A stretch of 6,031 bases of DNA from an uncultured Bdellovibrio sp. (lineage in GTDB: Bacteria; Bdellovibrionota; Bdellovibrionia; Bdellovibrionales; Bdellovibrionaceae). Positions 1 through 5,073 of this stretch are shown here, one piece after another. The position numbers and the translations under genes are program-made. Within the stretch, counting starts at the first letter, position 1. Every line of letters starts with the position of its first letter. Below the pieces are notes generated by a model, which was not told where the DNA came from, made no database searches, and saw nothing but the letters and a program-made list of their open reading frames with translations. The stretch is from assembly GCA_946482355.1 (NCBI GenBank), contig CAMLRE010000147.1:1-6031 (forward strand), written 5' to 3'.

Positions 1-228
1 CACAGTAAGATTTACGTTTTGACCTTTGAATTCGCATGTCTCGTGTAAAGTCATATCTTGTTCAGTAAAATTAAAACGAGTCCAAATCCAAACGTTGCCG
101 TTGTAAAGCGGATTATCTGATGTCCATTCGCCAAGAATTAAAGGTTGTGGTTGAGGTGTCGGACGGTGAGTTTGAGCGAAAGCCGATAAAGATAAAATAG
201 TAGCAACTAGTGCAACGATAGTTTTCAT
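1..228 (-). CDS. Secreted small protein of unknown function, N-terminal part (cut by window edge)
   Basis: The reverse strand from 228 to 1 reads open for 76 codons without a stop, so the C-terminus lies outside the window. The protein starts MKTIVALVATILSLSAFA, a standard Sec signal peptide: one Lys, a hydrophobic core of about 14 residues, and small residues before a probable signal peptidase I cut between A18 and Q19. The mature end begins QTHRP with a Pro/Gln-rich stretch, then a segment rich in Trp, Asn and Thr (residues 34-58) that suggests a beta-rich fold. One Cys (C66) is visible. No catalytic motif is recognisable and I cannot name a family. The ATG at 228-226 is well supported by the Shine-Dalgarno AAGGAG at 243-238, nine bases upstream, and by a good promoter further up. 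Periplasmic or exported location is inferred from the signal peptide. The gene is co-oriented with the HD-GYP gene but has its own promoter and probably sits behind a terminator. Confidence 0.75.
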   Translation of the reverse strand, partial: MKTIVALVATILSLSAFAQTHRPTPQPQPLILGEWTSDNPLYNGNVWIWTRFNFTEQDMTLHETCEFKGQNVNLTV

Positions 229-253
229 AGCGAAATACTCCTTGATAGCTCTA

Positions 254-282
254 ACGCTAGAAAGGCTTCGCAAAAGTGTCAA
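254..282 (-). promoter_or_regulatory. Sigma70-type promoter of the secreted protein gene
   Basis: On the minus strand a perfect -35 TTGACA (282-277) is followed by a 17-bp spacer and a partial -10 TAGCGT (259-254, 3 of 6 consensus bases). Transcription would start near 247, giving a leader of about 20 bases that just contains the AAGGAG ribosome binding site. The geometry relative to the gene makes this the best promoter match in the window, although the -10 is weak. Confidence 0.6.
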
Positions 283-327
283 TTATTACGGAATGTCCGG
301 GGCAAGAATCGTGGCACGCCGCTCCCC

Positions 328-348
328 AAAAAGGTACGGCCTACCTTT
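328..348 (-). terminator. Likely intrinsic terminator after the HD-GYP gene
   Basis: On the minus strand, just after the TAA stop of the HD-GYP gene, AAAGGTA pairs with TACCTTT (7 bp, 5-base loop) and the right arm runs into five T residues. The stem is short and AT-rich, so termination may be incomplete. It separates the HD-GYP gene from the promoter of the downstream secreted protein gene. Confidence 0.5.
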
Positions 349-349
349 A

Positions 350-1306
350 TTAAGCGGCGCCGTCCATTTTGAATAAGACGGAATACATGGCTTTTAACAT
401 TTCTGGGTCGAACTTATGCGTGAGCTTTTCTTTCATCATGTTCAAAGCTTCAACAGGGCGCATAGGCACGTTGTAAGAACGTTGAGTAGTCATGGCATCG
501 TAGGTGTCTGTTAAGGCCACGATACGGGCAAACGGGTGAATCTCTTGTCCTGAAAGGTCTTGCGGGTAACCGCCACCTTTCCACGATTCGTGGTGCTCAT
601 AACAAGCGGCTTTAATGCCGTCTGTGATATTTGGAGATTCATTTAAAATTTTAAGACCGAACTGCGGATGCATTTTCATTTGCACCCATTCAGAATCATC
701 TAATGGCCCACGTTTACATAAAATATCTAAGGCCACCATACGCTTACCTACATCATGAAATAATGAGCCTAAGCCTAATTCTTCCATCGTCTTTTTATCA
801 AAGCCCAATGCTGAACCTAAACCTAAAGAATAAATGCTCACGTCAAAAGAGTGATTGTAAGTGTAAAAATCATGTCCTGATAAAGAAATTAATCCGCCCA
901 CTGATTCAGGCGCGTTTTCCATAAACTCTAAAAGATCTTTGACGATCGGTTTAGTTTCTTCGATCGCTTGGCCCACATCCGGAGCTTCAAAAAGATCTTC
1001 TAAGATCGCAATTGAACTTTCACGTAAGATTGTGGCTTTTTGATCATTGTTAATTTTAGATGAGTTCATCGAGTCTTTAACGTAATCGCGGTAAAGCGGT
1101 TTGTTAACTTCCTCAACAAAAAATGATTCACCGGTATCGCGGCCATGCAGACTTACAATTTTTTCTGCCGCTAATTTATCACCTAAGCGAACATATTCGA
1201 CCATTTTACCGTCGATGTAGATGTAAATAGCAAATGGAATGTCCTCGGAAGGACGGATTGTGCTTAAACGAATTCTGAAATAACCTTTGGTGCTCATAGA
1301 ATACAT
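350..1306 (-). CDS. HD-GYP domain cyclic-di-GMP phosphodiesterase
   Basis: This is a 318-residue cytoplasmic protein with no signal peptide or membrane segment. The C-terminal half (about 140-315) is a full HD-GYP domain, the metal-dependent fold that hydrolyses cyclic-di-GMP. Visible landmarks are H152 in the first helix, the HD pair H184-D185 followed by K188, H213, the H238-H239 pair, the G246-Y247-P248 signature, D267 and D270, and R276/Y278 in the closing helix. All expected metal ligands appear present, so activity is likely. The family's usual Arg after HHE is Ser (S241). Residues 1-110 form an unrecognised N-terminal region with a beta-rich start; it is probably a sensory or partner-binding module, and no receiver domain is seen. 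The start is uncertain: neither the ATG at 1306 nor the in-frame ATG at 1297 (fourth codon, MSTKG) has a clear Shine-Dalgarno. The gene diverges from recG across 57 bp. B. bacteriovorus encodes several HD-GYP proteins; unlike the structurally studied Bd1817, the GYP tyrosine is intact here. Confidence 0.9.
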   Translation of the reverse strand: MYSMSTKGYFRIRLSTIRPSEDIPFAIYIYIDGKMVEYVRLGDKLAAEKIVSLHGRDTGESFFVEEVNKPLYRDYVKDSMNSSKINNDQKATILRESSIAILEDLFEAPDVGQAIEETKPIVKDLLEFMENAPESVGGLISLSGHDFYTYNHSFDVSIYSLGLGSALGFDKKTMEELGLGSLFHDVGKRMVALDILCKRGPLDDSEWVQMKMHPQFGLKILNESPNITDGIKAACYEHHESWKGGGYPQDLSGQEIHPFARIVALTDTYDAMTTQRSYNVPMRPVEALNMMKEKLTHKFDPEMLKAMYSVLFKMDGAA

Positions 1307-1329
1307 ATCGGAAAAAATGTAAGGAAACT

Positions 1330-1357
1330 TTGACTATTTCTCATTCTTAAATACGAT
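1330..1357 (+). promoter_or_regulatory. Candidate recG promoter giving a leaderless transcript
   Basis: A -35-like TTGACT (1330-1335) lies 16 bp before a -10-like TACGAT (1352-1357, 4 of 6 consensus bases). The predicted start point, six to eight bases after the -10, falls on or beside the recG ATG at 1364. No Shine-Dalgarno sequence is visible between the -10 and the ATG, which fits a leaderless message. A shifted TATATT at 1357-1362 is an alternative -10 but would put the start inside the coding region. Confidence 0.4.
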
Positions 1358-1363
1358 ATATTC

Positions 1364-3451
1364 ATGCCTATAAGTTTCGAGACCGACATTCAGTTTTTAA
1401 AAGGGGTAGGACCAAAACTTGGCGCCCTTATGTCTCGAAATGGGATAAAAACCATCAAAGACCTCTTAGAAAATTACCCTCGCGCGTTTGAAGACAGACG
1501 TGCGGCTAGGAATATTGCATCACTTAAAGAGAATGAATTGGTATCATTAAAAGCGACGGTGATGAGTGTAAGCTCTTACGCCATGGGAAGATCGTCTAGA
1601 AAAATTTATGACGTGCTTATCCGCGATGGATCTGGGCAAATTCGCTGTAAGTTTTTTCGTACACCTTATAAAGGTTATTTTGAAAGATTTAAAACGGGCA
1701 CCGAAGTTCGTATTATCGGAAAAGTTACAAATTATCGCGGCAAATTAGAATTTCATCATCCCGATATTAAAGATGTTGTGCCTGATGAAGAAAATGTGGA
1801 TCAGTTACTTCCGATTTACGTTGAAATCGAAGGTTTTAGTTCTGTCAAAATGCAGAAGATGATTCAGTCTGCTTACCTGCAATTAAAAGATTGGCCGACA
1901 GAAATTCTTCCGCCAAGCCTCATGCAAAAAAATAAATTAATCTCCCGCAAGCAGGCGTTAAAAGAAATTCATTTTCCTGAAATCGAAAATGCAGAAGGTT
2001 TAACAACGTTAACTTCAAAGGCGCACGAACGAATTATTTTCGAAGAATTTTTCTGGTTAGAGTTATATTTAGCTTCGAAAAAAATGGGTCTTAAAAATGA
2101 AAAAGGTGTTGCCGTTCAAAATAAAGACACCATGAATTTAAAATTAATCGAATCATTGCCTTTTGCTTTAACGGGCGCTCAAAGAAAAGCTTTTGAAGAA
2201 GTTAAAAAAGATATGCAATCAGGTAAACCCATGAACCGCTTAGTTCAAGGTGATGTGGGTGCTGGTAAAACCATGGTCAGTTTCATGGCGGCTCTTTACG
2301 CTTTTGAATCTGGCTATCAAACTTGTATGATGGCCCCTACAGAAATCTTAGCAGAGCAGCATTATAATAATGCTGTTAAACGTTTAGAGCCGTTAGGTTT
2401 AAAATTAGGGCTTCTTACTGGAAAAACCAAAACTAAAGAGCGTAAAGAACTTTTAGAAAAACTGATCGCCGGTGAAATTCATTTTTTAATCGGAACGCAT
2501 GCGCTGATTGAAGACTGGGTTCAATTTAAAAATTTAGCCTTGGTCATTATTGATGAACAGCATAGATTTGGCGTGGCTCAACGTGGTTATTTAAAATCAA
2601 AAGGCCAGTCGCCACACTTTTTAGTAATGACGGCAACTCCGATTCCAAGAACATTGGCGATGACTGTGTACGGTGATTTAGATGTGTCTATCATTGATGA
2701 AATGCCAGCCGGGCGTTCGCCGATTCAAACACGTGTGGTGACTGAAGCAAAACGCTCAAATGCTATGAGTTTTATGGCCGAACAAATCGAAAAAGGCCGT
2801 CAGTGTTATGTGGTTTACCCTCTTGTTGAAGAGAGTGAAAAAATCGATCTTAAAAACGCCACTGAAGAATTTGAAAAACTAAAACACCAGTTTCCAAAAA
2901 TCAGATTTGGCTTACTTCATGGTAAAATGAAACCCGTTGAAAAAGACGAAATCATGACTCAGTTTCGTAATCATGAAATCGATGTGCTTGTTTCAACCAC
3001 GGTGATCGAAGTTGGTGTCGATGTAGCCAACGCGAATTTAATGATTATCGAACACGCCGAAAGATTTGGTCTTTCGCAGCTCCATCAGTTGCGTGGTCGC
3101 GTAGGTCGTGGTGAATATAAATCATTTTGCGTAATGATTATGGGTTATGCGGTTAGTGAAGAAACCAGAGACCGCGTAACATTTATGGAAAAAACTAACG
3201 ACGGTTTTAAAATCGCCGAATACGATTTAGAAATTCGTGGCCCGGGTGAATTTATGGGCGCGCGCCAATCAGGTCTTCCGGGTTTTAAAATCGCAAACTT
3301 AGTTCGCGACTTTGCAATCTTAAAACAAGCTCGTGATGCGGCTTTTGAGCTGTTAGCGAGTGATCCTAAATTACAAAAGCTTGAAAATAAACTTGTGCGC
3401 GAAGAGCTGCTTAAAAGCTACGGCCCGCAAGCACTTGCGGGCGTAGGATAG
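1364..3451 (+). CDS. recG: ATP-dependent DNA helicase RecG
   Basis: This is a complete 695-residue RecG, the superfamily 2 double-stranded DNA translocase that regresses stalled replication forks and acts on D-loops, R-loops and Holliday junctions. The N-terminal helix-hairpin-like segment (FLKGVGPKLG, 11-20) and the OB-fold wedge domain (about 60-155) bind the branched DNA. The motor follows. Motif I is QGDVGAGKT (295-303), motif II is DEQH (397-400), motif III is TAT (423-425) with the RecG-typical PIPRTLAMT just after it, and motif VI is QLRGRVGRG (575-583). The RecG-specific C-terminal TRG region is clear at about 613-645, with EIRGPGEF (623-630) and GARQSG (632-637). Length is normal for the family and no key residue is missing. 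The ATG at 1364 places the family N-terminus correctly but has no Shine-Dalgarno. The gene faces aqpZ tail to tail, leaving 6 bp between the stops, and its last codons form a strong hairpin. Confidence 0.97.
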   Translation: MPISFETDIQFLKGVGPKLGALMSRNGIKTIKDLLENYPRAFEDRRAARNIASLKENELVSLKATVMSVSSYAMGRSSRKIYDVLIRDGSGQIRCKFFRTPYKGYFERFKTGTEVRIIGKVTNYRGKLEFHHPDIKDVVPDEENVDQLLPIYVEIEGFSSVKMQKMIQSAYLQLKDWPTEILPPSLMQKNKLISRKQALKEIHFPEIENAEGLTTLTSKAHERIIFEEFFWLELYLASKKMGLKNEKGVAVQNKDTMNLKLIESLPFALTGAQRKAFEEVKKDMQSGKPMNRLVQGDVGAGKTMVSFMAALYAFESGYQTCMMAPTEILAEQHYNNAVKRLEPLGLKLGLLTGKTKTKERKELLEKLIAGEIHFLIGTHALIEDWVQFKNLALVIIDEQHRFGVAQRGYLKSKGQSPHFLVMTATPIPRTLAMTVYGDLDVSIIDEMPAGRSPIQTRVVTEAKRSNAMSFMAEQIEKGRQCYVVYPLVEESEKIDLKNATEEFEKLKHQFPKIRFGLLHGKMKPVEKDEIMTQFRNHEIDVLVSTTVIEVGVDVANANLMIIEHAERFGLSQLHQLRGRVGRGEYKSFCVMIMGYAVSEETRDRVTFMEKTNDGFKIAEYDLEIRGPGEFMGARQSGLPGFKIANLVRDFAILKQARDAAFELLASDPKLQKLENKLVREELLKSYGPQALAGVG
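3418..3446. terminator. Hairpin inside the recG 3' end, probable shared terminator with aqpZ
   Basis: CTACG-g-CCCGCAAG (3418-3431) is followed by a two-base centre and CTTGCGGG-CGTAG (3434-3446), giving 13 paired positions with a single bulged G. It lies inside the final codons of recG (residues Tyr686 to Gly695 region). For the minus strand it begins 11 bases after the aqpZ stop and is followed by CTTTTAAG, a short T-tract that suits aqpZ termination. For the plus strand the hairpin ends three bases before the recG stop, and only a weak distal TTTTA (3456-3460) follows. It is therefore better supported as the aqpZ terminator than as the recG one. It could also be a 3' stabilising stem for recG mRNA. 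Confidence 0.6.
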
Positions 3452-3457
3452 CTAATT

Positions 3458-4198
3458 TTAAGTCGCAGCTTCAGCTGGCTTTTTAAATAACTTACTTTCA
3501 GGTTCTTTATCTTTCACGGTTACACCATAAGCGATAGCACCTAAGACGCCTCCTAAAATCGGAGCTACAAAAAACAACCACACTTGCTGTATAGCCCATC
3601 CTCCGACAAACAGCGCAGGACCCAGGCTTCGCGCCGGATTGACTGAAGTGTTCGTCACCGGAATCGTTAACAAGTGAATCAAGGTTAAGGCTAAACCAAT
3701 CGAAAGTGGTGCAAAGCCTGCAGGTGCTTTTTTATCTGTGCTGCTTAAGATGATAAAAAGAAAAAACGCTGTCGCAATTAACTCAGTAATAAAACCTGAC
3801 ATCATCGAATAGCCACCGGGCGAATGTTCTGCGTAGCCGTTAGCTGCAAAGCCCGAAGCGACCACATCAAAACCAGGTTTTCCTGAGGCGATTAAATATA
3901 AAATTCCAGCGCCGATGACTCCACCGATGAGTTGCGCGACAATGTAGGGTAGAACTTCGGCTTTAGGGTGTCTGCCTGCGGCTGCAAGCCCTATGGTGAC
4001 AGCTGGGTTTAGATGGCAGCCCGAAATAGCTCCAATCGAATAAGCCATTGTTAAAACAGTAAGTCCAAAGGCAAAGGCCACACCTAAAAGCCCGATTCCT
4101 ACATTAGGAAAAGCTGCTGCGATCACTGCGGACCCACAACCACCCAAGACTAACCATGCGGTTCCGATCATTTCAGAGGTCAATTTTCTGAAGTTCAT
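3458..4198 (-). CDS. aqpZ: Aquaporin Z, water channel
   Basis: This is a complete 246-residue inner-membrane water channel of the MIP family, very close to E. coli AqpZ along its whole length. Six membrane helices and the two re-entrant half-helices can be followed. The NPA boxes are at 64-66 (in HLNPAVT) and 187-189 (in NTSVNPARS). The selectivity filter by alignment is F44, H175, T184 and R190, the narrow water-type set rather than the glycerol-type set, so water permeation without glycerol is predicted. The loop with [18 protein letters not shown] (115-132) is an AqpZ hallmark. The C-terminus (about 228-246) is a charged cytoplasmic tail rich in Lys, Glu and Ala, longer than in E. coli. 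The ATG at 4198 is supported by the Shine-Dalgarno-like AAAGGA at 4209-4204, five bases upstream. The gene diverges from carD and converges on recG, so it is most likely a single-gene transcript. The likely role is osmotic water balance. Confidence 0.96.
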   Translation of the reverse strand: MNFRKLTSEMIGTAWLVLGGCGSAVIAAAFPNVGIGLLGVAFAFGLTVLTMAYSIGAISGCHLNPAVTIGLAAAGRHPKAEVLPYIVAQLIGGVIGAGILYLIASGKPGFDVVASGFAANGYAEHSPGGYSMMSGFITELIATAFFLFIILSSTDKKAPAGFAPLSIGLALTLIHLLTIPVTNTSVNPARSLGPALFVGGWAIQQVWLFFVAPILGGVLGAIAYGVTVKDKEPESKLFKKPAEAAT

Positions 4199-4230
4199 AA
4201 CATTCCTTTCGCGTGCCCCTAAGACACGAG

Positions 4231-4242
4231 TTTAAGCTTAAA
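4231..4242. repeat. 12-bp perfect palindrome in the aqpZ leader
   Basis: TTTAAGCTTAAA is a perfect 12-bp palindrome flanked by more A residues. It lies about 35 bases upstream of the aqpZ start, just downstream of the candidate aqpZ transcription start. It could be a regulator site or a weak RNA stem, but AT-rich palindromes of this size also arise by chance. Confidence 0.35.
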
Positions 4243-4254
4243 AAACCACTAAAA

Positions 4255-4283
4255 ATCGTAGGCCTGTTTAGCTAGGCCCACAA
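4255..4283 (-). promoter_or_regulatory. Candidate aqpZ promoter with a dyad between -35 and -10
   Basis: On the minus strand TTGTGG (4283-4278) is followed by 17 bp and TACGAT (4260-4255, 4 of 6 consensus bases). A start near 4248 gives a leader of about 50 bases. The spacer itself is a dyad: GGCCT (4261-4265) and AGGCC (4274-4278) are inverted copies around an 8-bp centre, also readable as a direct repeat of TAGGCC (4259-4264 and 4273-4278). A factor binding there would overlap RNA polymerase contacts. The -35 is weak, so this is a candidate only. Confidence 0.35.
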
Positions 4284-4353
4284 GACCCGAGATGCCCCAT
4301 TTACAGAGTGATAAAACTGTGACGTAGATGGTTACTTCGTAAAAAGAGTAGTC

Positions 4354-4402
4354 GAAAGTTCAAGGTAGTTTTTACACCCCTTAACTTTCTTGGTCGTTTT
4401 TT
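4354..4402 (+). promoter_or_regulatory. Imperfect hairpin with downstream T-run in the carD upstream region
   Basis: GAAAGTT (4354-4360) pairs with AACTTTC (4383-4389), and inside it AAGG (4362-4365) pairs with CCTT (4379-4382), giving 11 pairs with one bulged C and a 13-base loop. A run of six T residues follows at 4397-4402, seven bases after the stem, which is further than in a canonical intrinsic terminator. If the carD transcript starts upstream of this point, it could be a leader attenuator. If transcription starts downstream, it is only a DNA feature. I could not place a convincing promoter upstream of it. Confidence 0.35.
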
Positions 4403-4412
4403 GATCATTTCA

Positions 4413-4441
4413 TTGATGGGAGGTGTCAAAAGTGTTAGAAC
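4413..4441 (+). promoter_or_regulatory. Candidate carD promoter with extended -10
   Basis: TTGATG (4413-4418) lies 17 bp before TAGAAC (4436-4441, 4 of 6 consensus bases). A TG dinucleotide at 4433-4434 gives an extended -10 pattern (TGTTAGAAC). The start would fall near 4448, giving a leader of about 47 bases before carD. This candidate conflicts with translation of the small ORF starting at 4432, because that start codon would not be transcribed; at most one of the two can be the main arrangement. Confidence 0.3.
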
Positions 4442-4485
4442 ATCTAGACGTCATGAGTGGGTTTTTTGCTCAAGATGTGTTATGA
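4432..4485 (+). CDS. Possible 17-residue leader peptide upstream of carD
   Basis: A GTG at 4432 opens a short frame, MLEHLDVMSGFFAQDVL, ending at TGA 4483-4485. It is preceded by GGGAGGT (4418-4424), one of the best Shine-Dalgarno sequences in the window, eight bases from the GTG. The TGA overlaps the carD Shine-Dalgarno GAGGTGG (4484-4490), and only nine bases separate the stop from the carD ATG. This arrangement would allow translational coupling. The frame is the same as that of carD (63 bases, 21 codons, between the starts), so the TGA is all that prevents a 21-residue N-terminal extension. The peptide shows no run of one amino acid typical of amino-acid attenuators, and no known function is recognised. 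Seventeen codons could stay open by chance; the ribosome binding site is the main support. Confidence 0.4.
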   Translation: MLEHLDVMSGFFAQDVL

Positions 4486-4494
4486 GGTGGATCG

Positions 4495-4989
4495 ATGTCA
4501 CAGTTTAAAGTTGGAGACCATGCGGTATACCCCGGCTACGGAGTCGGTAGGATTGATAAGATCGAAACTAAAGAGATCTTAGGCGCTAAGCATGAGTTCT
4601 TTTCGGTTATCATTTTAGAGACCGGTATGAAAGTTATGATCCCTGCGGCTAATATCAAATCTGTTGGTCTTAGAGCTCTAATTTCGAAAGAAGAAGCGTT
4701 CAAAGTCGTTGATATCCTTAAAGATAAAAACGTTAAAATCGACACGCAAACATGGAACCGTCGTTACCGTGAATACACGGATAAAATCAATACAGGCTCA
4801 GTTTTTGAGATCGCTGCCGTGTTACGTGATTTATACTTATTAAAAGTCGACAAAGAATTAAGCTTTGGCGAAAAGAAAATGTTAGAAAAAGCGAAAAGCT
4901 ACCTTTTAAAAGAGCTTAATTTAGCTGCTGACGTTAAAGACGTGATGAACCAAGACCAAGAAGTGCGTACAATCTTGGACTCGAAGTAG
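4495..4989 (+). CDS. cdnL: CarD/CdnL family RNA polymerase-binding transcription regulator
   Basis: This is a complete 164-residue protein, the same length as Myxococcus xanthus CdnL and closely similar by eye. Residues 1-65 form the Tudor-like RNA polymerase interaction domain that contacts the beta subunit, with FKVGDHAVYPGYGVG (4-18) and MKVMIPAANIKSVGLR (45-60). Residues 66-164 form the helical DNA-binding domain, with the conserved W87 in TWNRRYREY (86-94), the Trp that wedges into the minor groove next to the -10 in this family, then GSVFEIAAVLRDLYLLK (101-117) and ELSFGEKKML (121-130). In characterised members the protein stabilises the open promoter complex, notably at rRNA promoters, and is often essential. 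It lacks the HMGA-type tail of M. xanthus CarD proper, so it is the short CdnL type. The ATG has a strong Shine-Dalgarno, GAGGTGG at 4484-4490. Upstream are a possible leader peptide and structured sequence; downstream a terminator precedes gltX. Confidence 0.95.
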   Translation: MSQFKVGDHAVYPGYGVGRIDKIETKEILGAKHEFFSVIILETGMKVMIPAANIKSVGLRALISKEEAFKVVDILKDKNVKIDTQTWNRRYREYTDKINTGSVFEIAAVLRDLYLLKVDKELSFGEKKMLEKAKSYLLKELNLAADVKDVMNQDQEVRTILDSK

Positions 4990-5000
4990 TAATCATTTAC

Positions 5001-5029
5001 TCGATATAAATTCTAAGACAGAATATAAA
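5001..5029 (+). promoter_or_regulatory. Candidate gltX promoter overlapping the carD terminator
   Basis: TCGATA (5001-5006, 4 of 6 bases of the -35 consensus) is followed by 17 bp and TATAAA (5024-5029, 5 of 6 bases of the -10). The predicted start is near 5036, inside the hairpin that follows, so a message from here would lack the left arm and could not form the terminator. A second TATAAA at 5005-5010 has no good -35 partner. Confidence 0.45.
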
Positions 5030-5062
5030 GCCTAAGTTAAACACTTAGGCTTTATTCGTTTT
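5025..5062 (+). terminator. Intrinsic terminator between carD and gltX
   Basis: ATAAAGCCTAAG (5025-5036) pairs perfectly with CTTAGGCTTTAT (5044-5055), a 12-bp stem with a 7-base loop, TTAAACA. A T-rich tail follows, including TTTTT at 5059-5063. It lies 35 bases after the carD stop. The tail touches the gltX Shine-Dalgarno (GGAG 5064-5067), which is unusually tight. It may alternatively act as an attenuator in a carD-gltX transcript. Confidence 0.8.
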
Positions 5063-5073
5063 TGGAGACCCTA

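Noticed and set aside
290..327. GC-rich short inverted repeats (CGGA-TCCG and GGGG-CCCC) downstream of the HD-GYP gene
   Set aside because: Stems are only four base pairs and are not followed by a T-tract; the hairpin at 328-348 explains termination better.
703..924. Plus-strand open frame of 73 codons
   Set aside because: It lies antisense within the well-supported HD-GYP domain coding region, has no Shine-Dalgarno, and its composition looks like a shadow translation.
1307..1400. Promoter for the HD-GYP gene on the minus strand
   Set aside because: TATATC and TACATT -10-like boxes exist, but neither has a -35 match at 16-18 bp, so no promoter is called.
4301..4345. Possible upstream carD promoter (GTGACG 4319-4324 with TAAAAA 4340-4345)
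   Set aside because: The spacer is only 15 bp and both boxes are partial matches. It would solve the leader problem for carD but the sequence support is too weak to call.
4416..4508. Alternative 30-residue plus-strand frame from ATG 4416 with a CSRC motif
   Set aside because: No Shine-Dalgarno precedes this ATG, it runs into the start of cdnL in another frame, and the competing GTG frame has far better initiation signals. The Cys-x-x-Cys spacing looks accidental.
4536..4745. Minus-strand open frame of 69 codons
   Set aside because: It is entirely antisense to the conserved cdnL coding sequence and has no independent support.
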